55,427 nucleotides of DNA from an uncultured Eubacteriales bacterium (GTDB lineage Bacteria; Bacillota; Clostridia; Oscillospirales; CAG-272). The translations under genes and the position numbers were made by a program. Each line of letters begins with the position of its first letter. Position 1 is the stretch's first letter. A model generated the notes under the pieces. It ran no database searches, had not been told where the DNA came from, and saw only the letters and a list, made by a program, of their open reading frames with translations. Location: contig CAJKPX010000012.1 in NCBI GenBank assembly GCA_905201895.1, positions 1 through 55,427 of the forward strand. Direction: 5' to 3'. Positions 48,823-55,427 of this stretch are shown here, one piece after another.

Positions 48823-49662
48823 ATGTCTGTTACCGAATTTATCCCTACCATCTGGAGTGAAACGCTCCAGCAGAAGCTCAACAGTCAGTACGTCGGCGTT
48901 GCAAACTGCAGCCGCGAATTCGAGGGTGAGATCAAGGAATGCGGAAGCATTGTCAAGATCGGCAGACTCGGCGACGTTCAGCTCTACAACTACACCAAGA
49001 ACACGGATATGCAGCCGCCCGAGGAGCTCGACGGCACCGTGCGCGAGCTCAAGATTGATCAGGCAAAGTATTTCAACTTCCAGATCGACGACGTTGACCG
49101 CGCCCAGGCTGCACCCAATCTGATGGAGGCGGCAATGAAAAACGCAGCGATCGCACTCGCCAACGATGCCGACACCTACGTTTACAGACTCATTCCGTTT
49201 GCCGGCAAGACCATCCTGCACACCGCAATCGACGAAACCGAGATTATCAACATTCTGCTCCAGGCACGCACCGAGCTGCTTGTGAACAACGTCACCGATC
49301 CGAGCGACATTGTGATTGAGGTTTCCCCCGAGATCGCAGAGCTGATCCTCAAGGCAAAAGCAAGTCAGATCGTGACCTCCGACATTCTGGAAACCGGCTA
49401 TCTGGGCACGATTGCGGGCTCCAAGATCTACGTTTCCAACAACATCTTCAAGCAGGAGGACACCGACGGCTCGGTCTACCACAAGTGCTTCGTTCGCACC
49501 AAGCGCGCGATCGCGTTTGCCGAGCAGCTCTCCGAGATTGAGGCATACCGCCCCGAGCATCGCTTTGCCGACGCGATGAAGGGTCTGCACCTCTACGGCG
49601 CAAAGGTTGTGTATCCCGAGGAATTCGTCCTGCTCGACCTCGCGCCTGTAAGAGAGGAATAA
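48823..49662 (+). CDS. Phage major coat protein
   Basis: A 279-residue protein of the HK97 fold. The N-terminal SVTEFIPTIWSETLQQKLNSQYV, the KIGRLGDVQLYNYTKN and FQIDDVDRAQAAPNLMEAAMKNAAIALANDADTYVYRLI segments are like those of podovirus and N4gp56/P22-type coat proteins. It is shorter than P22 coat (430 residues), so it lacks the inserted domain and resembles small HK97-fold shells. It is the coat of the cassette and starts 21 nt after the scaffold gene with AAAGGA upstream. Intact, with no internal stop. Confidence 0.88.
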   Translation: MSVTEFIPTIWSETLQQKLNSQYVGVANCSREFEGEIKECGSIVKIGRLGDVQLYNYTKNTDMQPPEELDGTVRELKIDQAKYFNFQIDDVDRAQAAPNLMEAAMKNAAIALANDADTYVYRLIPFAGKTILHTAIDETEIINILLQARTELLVNNVTDPSDIVIEVSPEIAELILKAKASQIVTSDILETGYLGTIAGSKIYVSNNIFKQEDTDGSVYHKCFVRTKRAIAFAEQLSEIEAYRPEHRFADAMKGLHLYGAKVVYPEEFVLLDLAPVREE

Positions 49663-49671
49663 GATCGACAC

Positions 49672-50064
49672 ATGACCTACCGTGAGATATTCAAGTCTGC
49701 GGTGGCGCTGATTGCAGAGGACGTGAACGGCGATACGATTGCTGATTACGAGGATCGTGCGCTCTATATTCTCGCAACCTTCTGCAATCAGACGGCGGCG
49801 ATCGACGCACGCTATCGCACGGCGAACGGATGCATTCCGTCTGCCTGGATCGGGGCAAGCACGGTCAATATGAACGCGATCTTTGCGCTGCACGAGGTTT
49901 TTGTCCCCGTTGCTGCCTACTACCTTGCCTCGGCTCTTGTGCTCGATGAAAATGAGGAGATGAGTGAGCATCTTTTCGCACTCTACACAGACGCGATCGC
50001 CTCGATTGTTGCCTCGCTTCCCTGCTCAACCGCACCCGTTACCGATGCCTACGGTCTGATCTGA
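49672..50064 (+). CDS. Phage head-tail connector/adaptor (probable)
   Basis: A 130-residue, largely helical protein starting MTYREIFKSAVALIAEDV, with hydrophobic helices in FVPVAAYYLASALVLDENEEM. Size, helical make-up and position after the coat gene fit a head-tail connector of the gp6/gp4 type, which sits below the portal. It is the last gene of the cassette; the next gene is a host-like lipoprotein. No tail, tape-measure or lysis gene follows. Confidence 0.6.
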   Translation: MTYREIFKSAVALIAEDVNGDTIADYEDRALYILATFCNQTAAIDARYRTANGCIPSAWIGASTVNMNAIFALHEVFVPVAAYYLASALVLDENEEMSEHLFALYTDAIASIVASLPCSTAPVTDAYGLI

Positions 50065-50079
50065 CCGATTTTCCCTCTT

Positions 50080-50109
50080 GGGGCTGTGCCGACGGCACAG
50101 CCCCTTTTT
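50080..50109 (+). terminator. Terminator of the phage head cassette
   Basis: GGGGCTGTGCC (50080-50090) pairs with GGCACAGCCCC (50094-50104), with a tight loop, followed by TTTTT. Confidence 0.9.
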
Positions 50110-50180
50110 GTGATGTGAAACGAAAAGGCTCCTTTTTTGAAAAAAACGGAACGCGGCAAAAAAAAATGACCGATTTGCCC

Positions 50181-50210
50181 TTGACCTTTTCTGTGAGAGC
50201 ATGGTATAAT
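50181..50210 (+). promoter_or_regulatory. Upstream promoter of SBP 4
   Basis: TTGACC (50181-50186), an 18-bp spacer and TATAAT (50205-50210). Confidence 0.65.
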
Positions 50211-50237
50211 GAAAATGAGCATATTACAAAAAAAGTA

Positions 50238-50266
50238 TTGCAAAATGCCACGCGATATGATATAAT
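50238..50266 (+). promoter_or_regulatory. Downstream promoter of SBP 4
   Basis: TTGCAA (50238-50243), a 17-bp spacer and TATAAT (50261-50266), 36 bp before the ATG at 50303. With the promoter at 50181 this makes a tandem pair. Confidence 0.7.
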
Positions 50267-50302
50267 ATGCTCAACCCATAATTTTGAAAGGAGTATTTTA
50301 CC

Positions 50303-51877
50303 ATGCAAACCATCAAAAAAAGCTTCTGTTTGATCCTCGTTCTGGTCATGTGCCTCGGCGTATTCGCGGGTTGTAACAACACCCCTGCAAATAACGACCC
50401 GAAAGACACCGACGACGGAACCGCAACCACCGCAGGTGACGAAAACGGCGGCGATGATGACACCACCGCAGGTGATGATGACAGCACCGCAACCGAGAAT
50501 CCCAAGGAAAGAATCGATCTTCTGGACGAGTACATCTTTGAGGGAAAAACGCAGGAATTTATCATTCTCTCCCGTGCAACCACGGCGTATGAGTTTGAGT
50601 CTCCCACAGGCGAGCTTGCAGGCGTTGAGCAGGCAATCTTCGACCGCAACGCAGAGGTTGCAGAGCGCTGTCACATTGAGATCTCCATCGTTCCGCAGGC
50701 AGGAACCTGGGATGACAGAGACTCCTTCATTGCAACTCTCCGCACCAACAGCCTCCTTCCCGTGAGCCAATACGATCTGGTTTCGACCCACCAATCCTAC
50801 CTTGCAACCGCAACGCTTGATGGCTACGGCTGGGACTTCACCAAGCTCGATAACATCGACGTGAACAAGGCATGGTGGAGTGAGGTTTACTACAACGAGT
50901 GCAACTATAACGGCGCGATCTACATGATGTACGGCGACATTGCCTACACGCTCTACGAATATCTGCAGGTGTTCTTCTTCAACGAGCAGGTTGCGGAGGA
51001 TCTGTCAATCGAGGACCTCTATGACCTGGCGATCGACGGCGATTGGACCTTTGCAAAGCTCAAGGAATACACGGCAAAGGCAACTACCAACCTCGACCTT
51101 GCCGAGGAGGACCGCGAATACGGTCTGCTCACCGGTGCACATGCAAACCGTGCGTTCGGAACCTCCTTCTACTGCGAGCTCGCTCCCCTGAACGCCGAGG
51201 GCGTGCGTGCCTTCCACAATCCCAGCTTGAGCACCGACGTTGCCGAGCGCATGCAGGCAGTTGTTGACTTCGTGGTGGAAACGCCCCAGGTTCTGTGCGA
51301 CATGACCTACACCACCGCAGCAGACGCGCTCAATCCTGTGTTCTCCGCAGGCAGATCGCTCTTCTACGCGCAGATGCTCGGTCAGGCATCTTACTTCACC
51401 GAGAACATGAAGGAGGCTTACGGCGTCCTTCCCTACCCCAAGTACAACGAGAATCAGGCAAAATACCGCACCGAGGTTTGCGACGAGGTTTCGGCAGTGA
51501 TGGCTCCCCGCAACTGCAAGCTCCCCACCATGACCGGAACGGTTGCCGAAATGATGTCGATGATCAGCTACTTTGACGTAATCACGGTATACTACGGCGA
51601 AAAGCTGCAGTATCAGTACTTCAACAACCCCAAGTGCGTGCAGTCGCTCAACATCATTCGCTCAAGCTTCGCCCCCTCGTTCACCATGGTTTACTCCTAC
51701 CCGCTCAACTTCATCAACTCGATGCTGCCCGGCGCAGTCGGTAGCACGGTTTCCACCGGCTCCTCGGTCGCAGTTGACGGTAGCTACAAAACTGCGCTTG
51801 GAACGGCACGTAAGCTCCTGCGCGACATCTTCCTCGATCTTGATAAGATCGCGGCAAAGGATGCAGCGGCGCAGTAA
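50303..51877 (+). CDS. Extracellular solute-binding lipoprotein (paralogue 4)
   Basis: A 524-residue lipoprotein with FAGC lipobox (C24), an acidic TTAGDD-type linker and the same binding fold as the three paralogues at 34-40 kb (AYEFESPTG, VEQAIFDRNAEVAERC, YDLVSTHQSYLA, WWSEVYYNECNYNGAIYMMYGDIAYTLYEYL, DLAIDGDWTF). GAAAGGAG precedes the ATG. It lies alone on the plus strand, separated from the others by the phage cassette and an HD gene, has two promoters instead of the paired AraC-type element, and ends with strong terminators. Its closest local relative is paralogue 2. No transporter gene accompanies it. Confidence 0.88.
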   Translation: MQTIKKSFCLILVLVMCLGVFAGCNNTPANNDPKDTDDGTATTAGDENGGDDDTTAGDDDSTATENPKERIDLLDEYIFEGKTQEFIILSRATTAYEFESPTGELAGVEQAIFDRNAEVAERCHIEISIVPQAGTWDDRDSFIATLRTNSLLPVSQYDLVSTHQSYLATATLDGYGWDFTKLDNIDVNKAWWSEVYYNECNYNGAIYMMYGDIAYTLYEYLQVFFFNEQVAEDLSIEDLYDLAIDGDWTFAKLKEYTAKATTNLDLAEEDREYGLLTGAHANRAFGTSFYCELAPLNAEGVRAFHNPSLSTDVAERMQAVVDFVVETPQVLCDMTYTTAADALNPVFSAGRSLFYAQMLGQASYFTENMKEAYGVLPYPKYNENQAKYRTEVCDEVSAVMAPRNCKLPTMTGTVAEMMSMISYFDVITVYYGEKLQYQYFNNPKCVQSLNIIRSSFAPSFTMVYSYPLNFINSMLPGAVGSTVSTGSSVAVDGSYKTALGTARKLLRDIFLDLDKIAAKDAAAQ

Positions 51878-51900
51878 TTGCTAACCCTTAAACAAAATCA

Positions 51901-51947
51901 GGCGGTGTCCCGATGCTGATGCATCCGGGACACCGCCTATGTTTTTT
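51901..51947. terminator. Terminator after SBP 4 (bidirectional)
   Basis: GGCGGTGTCCCG (51901-51912) pairs with CGGGACACCGCC (51926-51937), then TTTTTTT (51941-51947). On the minus strand TGATTTTGTTT follows, so it can also end recX. Confidence 0.85.
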
Positions 51948-51950
51948 TCG

Positions 51951-51979
51951 GAACGGCAGGTGCGTGCCGTTCTTTTTTT
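51951..51979 (+). terminator. Second terminator in tandem
   Basis: GAACGGCA (51951-51958) pairs with TGCCGTTC (51965-51972), then TTTTTTT. It backs up the hairpin just before it. Confidence 0.75.
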
Positions 51980-52036
51980 GTTTGGAATAAGGCTCCACGC
52001 AGCCTATTGCGATCAACCGTCAGTTGCGCGGTTGGA

Positions 52037-52717
52037 TTAGGTCTCGCTCTCCTTTGCAACGATCCGCATCGCGCCTCGGATTTCTCCGATCGTGTAACCG
52101 TAACGTCCGAGAGAGGCAACCATGCGGCGCTCCTCGCTCGGTTCGCTCGGGAGCACGCCGTAATGCTTGCGGATCAGCGCAGCGCAGTTGGCAGAAAAAT
52201 CAACGTCCCGCAAAATTTCCGGCAGGGCTGCCATAACCTCGCTCTCAAAGCCCCGACTCCAAAGATGCGCCCCGATGCGCTTGGCGCCCCAGAGCTTGCG
52301 CAAGCATTTTTCAACCTCGCGCCGCATATCACCCTGCTCGTCGATCAAACCGCGCTCCGAAAGCTTTTGTGCCGCTGCGATGGCAACATCACGTCGAAAG
52401 CCGTGACGCGCGATCTTTTGCGCGAGCATCTGTGTGGAATTGGAGCCGTAGGAAAGCAGATTTTCACCGCATCGGATCGCGCGGCAAAGGTCGGATGCCG
52501 CCTCAAGACGTTCAAACAGCTCCTCGTCGATTACGCCCCTTGTGGGTCGCAGCTCGTAATACTGCTCGGTGGAGAGAATGAGATTGCGCTGCTCCCGATG
52601 TTCCCCATCCTCGAAAAGCACGCTCACCAGAATTTCCGCTCCCTCGTGCTGGGCACGCAGGCTCTTGACCGTGATCGTGAGTGGCGTTGACGTCGGCACA
52701 TCCGAGAAGCCGATCAT
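52037..52717 (-). CDS. recX: Recombination regulator RecX
   Basis: A 226-residue RecX, which binds the RecA filament groove and limits its activity. It shows the helical three-repeat architecture: AIRCGENLLSYGSNSTQMLAQKIARHGFRRDVAIAAAQKLSERGLID (repeat 1), REVEKCLRKLWGAKRIGAHLWSRGF (repeat 2) and a third repeat near the end (RRMVASLGRYGYTIGEIRGAMR). The N-terminal extension (about 1-80) is usual for Firmicutes. It overlaps recA by 4 nt, so it is translationally coupled to it. Confidence 0.92.
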   Translation of the reverse strand: MIGFSDVPTSTPLTITVKSLRAQHEGAEILVSVLFEDGEHREQRNLILSTEQYYELRPTRGVIDEELFERLEAASDLCRAIRCGENLLSYGSNSTQMLAQKIARHGFRRDVAIAAAQKLSERGLIDEQGDMRREVEKCLRKLWGAKRIGAHLWSRGFESEVMAALPEILRDVDFSANCAALIRKHYGVLPSEPSEERRMVASLGRYGYTIGEIRGAMRIVAKESET

Positions 52718-53829
52718 TCGTCGTCTCCGTCGTCAGAGAGGCGAAGATCGAAATCGTCGTCCTCGTCCACCTCAAATTCCTGCTCGATCGCAGAGCCCGC
52801 CTGCTCGCTCATTGCGCGCACCTTTGCCTCGATCTCTGCCATCAGCTCGGGATCGCCCTCGAGCAGCTGACGAACCTTGTCCTTGCCCTGTCCGATGCGC
52901 TCACCGTTATAAGAGAACCACGAGCCGCTCTTTTTGATGATATCAAGTGCGATTGCGAAATCAAGGATTTCGCCACCGGCAGAAATCCCCTTACCGTAGA
53001 GAATATCAAACTCCGCAACGCGGAAGGGGGGCGCTACCTTATTCTTTACAATTTTACACTTGACGTGGTTGCCGTAGACGTTATTACCGTCCTTGAGCTG
53101 CTCGGTCTTGCGCACGTCGATGCGCACCGATGCGAAGAACTTGAGCGCACGTCCGCCGGGAGTGGTTTCGGGGTTGCCGTACATCACGCCAACCTTTTCG
53201 CGGATCTGGTTGATAAAGATCACCACACAATTGCTCTTGGAGATCACGCCCGAGAGCTTGCGCATTGCCTGCGACATCATGCGCGCCTGCACACCCACCA
53301 TCGACTGTCCCATATCACCCTCGATCTCCTGGCGCGGAACGAGAGCCGCAACCGAGTCGACCACGATCGCGTCAACCGCACCCGAGCGTGCGAGCGCCTC
53401 GCAAATTTCGAGCGCATCCTCACCGCAATCGGGCTGCGAAACGAGCAGATCGTTGATATTCACACCGAGAGCCTTGGCATAGACGGGATCGAGCGCGTGC
53501 TCTGCGTCGATAAATGCCGAGGTTCCGCCGATCTTTTGCACCTCCGCCAGAATATGAAGTGCAACCGTGGTTTTACCCGAGGATTCCGGACCAAAGATCT
53601 CCACGATGCGTCCGCGCGGAACACCGCCGATACCGAGCGCAAAGTCGAGCGAGAGCGAACCCGTGTGGATCGCCTGCACCTCCATGCGCGTGTTTTCTCC
53701 GAGCTTCATGATCGAGCCCGCGCCAAAATCGCGCTCGATCTGCGACATTGCCGTTGCGAGCGCTTGCTTCTTGCCCGCGTCATCAAGACCGGTGGGAACG
53801 GGGTTCTTCGTTTTCTTTGCAGTTGCCAT
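52714..53829 (-). CDS. recA: Recombinase RecA
   Basis: A 371-residue RecA, the strand-exchange ATPase of homologous recombination and SOS co-protease. Walker A is FGPESSGKTTVALH, Walker B AIVVDSVAALVPR; loop L1 EGDMGQSMVGVQARMMSQ and L2 INQIREKVGVMYGNPETTPGG are present, and the acidic C-terminal tail DEDDDFDLRLSDDGDDE is typical. The N-terminus (MATAKKTKNPVPTGLDDAGKKQALATAMSQIERDFG) is slightly longer than usual. The ATG follows AAAGGA by about 7 nt. Transcribed from a consensus promoter with an inverted repeat in its spacer; no GAAC-N4-GTTC type LexA box was found. Confidence 0.98.
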   Translation of the reverse strand: MATAKKTKNPVPTGLDDAGKKQALATAMSQIERDFGAGSIMKLGENTRMEVQAIHTGSLSLDFALGIGGVPRGRIVEIFGPESSGKTTVALHILAEVQKIGGTSAFIDAEHALDPVYAKALGVNINDLLVSQPDCGEDALEICEALARSGAVDAIVVDSVAALVPRQEIEGDMGQSMVGVQARMMSQAMRKLSGVISKSNCVVIFINQIREKVGVMYGNPETTPGGRALKFFASVRIDVRKTEQLKDGNNVYGNHVKCKIVKNKVAPPFRVAEFDILYGKGISAGGEILDFAIALDIIKKSGSWFSYNGERIGQGKDKVRQLLEGDPELMAEIEAKVRAMSEQAGSAIEQEFEVDEDDDFDLRLSDDGDDE

Positions 53830-53845
53830 TTTTTCGTCCTTTCCT

Positions 53846-53863
53846 CGCTCCGCGATCGGAGCG
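53846..53863 (-). other. Hairpin in the recA 5' leader
   Basis: CGCTCCG (53846-53852) pairs with CGGAGCG (53857-53863) through a CGAT loop, ending just before the Shine-Dalgarno. It may influence translation initiation or mRNA stability. Confidence 0.5.
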
Positions 53864-53880
53864 CGCTGTTCATTGACATT

Positions 53881-53909
53881 ATTATACAGCGTTTGCCGCT
53901 GTTTGTCAA
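53881..53909 (-). promoter_or_regulatory. recA: recA promoter with palindrome in the spacer
   Basis: On the minus strand: TTGACA (53904-53909), 17 bp, TATAAT (53881-53886). The spacer holds CAGCG-5 nt-CGCTG (53887-53901), an operator-like inverted repeat exactly between the two hexamers. Together with the ftsK promoter and AT-rich DNA this explains the 317-bp gap at 53830-54146. Confidence 0.8.
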
Positions 53910-54080
53910 GAGGTTTTCAAAATATATTTTTCCATTTTTGGAGTACATTTTTTGACTATTCGTTTTTTTGTATCACACAATATTGCAAAAGTTCCAAAAG
54001 TGATTTTCCGATTATGGAATTGACGGCTGCAAAATATGAAAGAAAATTGCAAAAAAATAAAAAAATTTTGCACTTTCCGC

Positions 54081-54109
54081 TTGCAAAAGCGCAAAAAAGA
54101 TGTTATACT
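54081..54109 (+). promoter_or_regulatory. ftsK promoter
   Basis: TTGCAA (54081-54086), a 17-bp spacer, TATACT (54104-54109) preceded by TGT (extended -10). Confidence 0.7.
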
Positions 54110-54146
54110 ATAAAATGGTATATTATCCGCAGAAAGGAATTGAAAT

Positions 54147-55427
54147 ATGACAGATCCAAAAAAGAACTCCGCGGAGGAAAAGCGTCCCGCTCCCAAGGCA
54201 AATGCGCCCGAGAGCCTGTTGGACGAGTACGTCCCCGCGAAAAAGAAGGCACCGCCCTCTCCGCCGCCTGCCGAGGTCAAGGCTGCAGCTCACGCGGGTG
54301 AGGAAACTGTGACCGAAAGCACCAAGCCGACCCCTGCACCGAAAAAGGCTGCAGCCGAGCACAAGGAGCCCCCGAAGCCAAAAAAGGACGGCGGCAAGGA
54401 CGGGATAAAGGCAGACGACAAATCCGAGCGTAGCTCGGGCAAACGCTCGGAGTCCAAATCCGACACGAAAAAGGTTGTGAACCGCGAATCAAAAAAGGAA
54501 AGGGAGGCAGAGCAGGACGTGCATGCCTCGACCGCCGATAAAAAAGCCACCAAAGCAGGGAAATCCGCATCTGCGGAGACCGCCGGAAAGACAAGCAAGA
54601 AGGCAACGGACACCGCAGACGCAGAGCTGCGTCCACGCTCGTCCAAGCCCGCGCATCGTATCATGCCCTATGTTCTGATGCTGCTCGCAATCTTCATCGG
54701 TGTGGCGCTCATTCTCAACCTCATCTGCAACCGCAACAACCGGCTCGCAGAAAATCCCTCCGAGCATCTGATGGGCATCGTGGGATATTACCTCTGCTAC
54801 GGGCTTTTCGGCACGTTCGGTCCCGCAGTATTCGTTCTTCCCCTGCTTCTACTCAACCTCGCCTTCTTCTGGAAGCGCTATATTGACCACCGCGTCACGA
54901 TCGCAAAAATCACGGTGTCGCTGCTCTTTCTGGTTGTGCTCAGCGCGGTAATCCACGTATTCTGCCTGGTTGCCCTGCCCTCCGATAAGCACGTCATGTC
55001 GGCAGCACAGCTGCTGCTCTATGGCTCGAGAATGACGGGCGGCGGCGTGATCGGCGGCTCGCTCGGCTATCTGTTCTTCCAATATCTCAACGTTGCGGGC
55101 TCGATCATCGTGGGCTTTGCCCTGCTCGCCGTTTCGCTGTTCTATTTTCTCGGCATGACGCCCGAGCGCCTGTGGGCTTACGTGCGCACACGCCGCGCCG
55201 ATCGCGTGGCACGCGCAATGACCGTGAGCGAGGAGGACGCCGAGGAGGCGAAAAACGAGGCAGAGATGCAGGAAAAGATCCGCCGCGTGACCGCAAAGCG
55301 CTCCACCTCCGATCCGCAGGACGAGACCGACGGTGCAGTGACTGCCGTGGACCCCGTGCACAAGAAAAATCCCGAGGATCGCCTCGCGCCCATGCCCCTG
55401 CCCCGACTCGACCCCAATGATGGCTCC
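54147..55427 (+). CDS. ftsK: DNA translocase FtsK/SpoIIIE, N-terminal part (runs off the window)
   Basis: The first 427 codons, with no stop before the window ends. A long disordered Lys/Ala/Pro/Glu-rich tail (1-170) precedes four membrane helices (about 173-194, 222-242, 255-277 and 312-336), the membrane domain of FtsK/SpoIIIE, which pumps chromosome DNA at the division septum. The region after it (EEDAEEAKNEAEMQEKIRR) is the linker to the motor domain outside the window. AAAGGA precedes the ATG. FtsK normally lacks such a long charged extension before helix 1. The motor and gamma domains cannot be checked here. Confidence 0.85.
   Translation, partial: MTDPKKNSAEEKRPAPKANAPESLLDEYVPAKKKAPPSPPPAEVKAAAHAGEETVTESTKPTPAPKKAAAEHKEPPKPKKDGGKDGIKADDKSERSSGKRSESKSDTKKVVNRESKKEREAEQDVHASTADKKATKAGKSASAETAGKTSKKATDTADAELRPRSSKPAHRIMPYVLMLLAIFIGVALILNLICNRNNRLAENPSEHLMGIVGYYLCYGLFGTFGPAVFVLPLLLLNLAFFWKRYIDHRVTIAKITVSLLFLVVLSAVIHVFCLVALPSDKHVMSAAQLLLYGSRMTGGGVIGGSLGYLFFQYLNVAGSIIVGFALLAVSLFYFLGMTPERLWAYVRTRRADRVARAMTVSEEDAEEAKNEAEMQEKIRRVTAKRSTSDPQDETDGAVTAVDPVHKKNPEDRLAPMPLPRLDPNDGS

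Noticed and set aside
48823..49662. Encapsulin shell protein instead of phage coat
   Set aside because: The coat-like gene sits with portal, scaffold and terminase genes, so a true phage head is the better reading; no cargo enzyme is adjacent.
50156..50178. Paired AraC-type site upstream of SBP 4
   Set aside because: GC dinucleotides lie 21 bp apart, but only the first is followed by an A-run; the second half (GCCCTTGACC) does not match, so it is at most a chance resemblance.
42773..50302. Attachment sites flanking the phage cassette
   Set aside because: I compared the two flanking gaps by eye and found no direct repeat beyond short AT-rich matches; there is also no tRNA gene or integrase.
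1..55427. rRNA, tRNA or insertion sequences
   Set aside because: No cloverleaf, rRNA core sequence or transposase was recognised anywhere in the window.

Overview
The window looks like a chromosomal segment of a Gram-positive clostridial bacterium that lives on plant or host glycans. The reasons are strong GGAGG-type ribosome binding sites, sigma-A promoters of the TTGACA/17/TATAAT type, an L10-leader RNA in front of rplJ-rplL, a recA-recX pair, lipoproteins with [LF]AGC lipoboxes, and many glycoside hydrolases, solute-binding proteins and carbohydrate-binding-like surface proteins. I see no rRNA, tRNA, insertion sequence or CRISPR array. The species cannot be named from sequence alone; a gut Clostridia lineage is an inference.

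Layout. 1-4.6 kb: small zinc-ribbon membrane protein, GH3 beta-glucosidase, HAD phosphatase, one-pass membrane protein. 4.6-6.0 kb: rplJ-rplL with its leader, unusually alone. 6.0-14 kb: leftward operon-like run of MFS sugar transporter, GH2 hydrolase, deoC, deoD, deoB, cdd, pdp and a YhcH-family gene, joining glycoside uptake and cleavage to nucleoside salvage. 14-15 kb: metallophosphoesterase. 15-26.1 kb: four paralogues carrying five metallo-beta-lactamase (MBL) domains of the ComEC type, built with CBM9-like, GLUG beta-helix and Ig-like modules; one is a lipoprotein, two are secreted and one is cytosolic with two MBL domains. 26.3 kb: divergent AraC regulator. 27.4-34.3 kb: three secreted CBM9-GLUG proteins without MBL, two of them followed by a near-identical 43-residue ORF. 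34.4-42 kb: three paralogous solute-binding lipoproteins and a GH2 beta-mannosidase. 42.1 kb: HD-domain hydrolase. 43-50.1 kb: a seven-gene phage head cassette (small and large terminase, beta-propeller protein, portal, scaffold, coat, connector) with no integrase, tail, lysis or repressor gene. 50.3 kb: a fourth solute-binding lipoprotein. 52-55.4 kb: recX, recA and the start of ftsK, which runs off the window.

How it may work together. The surface MBL/CBM9/GLUG proteins and solute-binding lipoproteins look like an extracellular substrate-processing and capture apparatus, but no ABC permease or ATPase is encoded here, so transport must rely on distant genes or the binding proteins do something else. 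Three transcription units (two solute-binding proteins and the beta-mannosidase) share a bipartite upstream element: two GCAAAAAA-type half-sites exactly 21 bp apart at a fixed distance from the -10 box. This is the geometry of AraC-family operators and suggests a local regulon, perhaps run by the AraC gene in the middle of the region. The two most unusual items are the MBL/GLUG/CBM9 module-shuffling family with its companion peptides, and the minimal phage head cassette.
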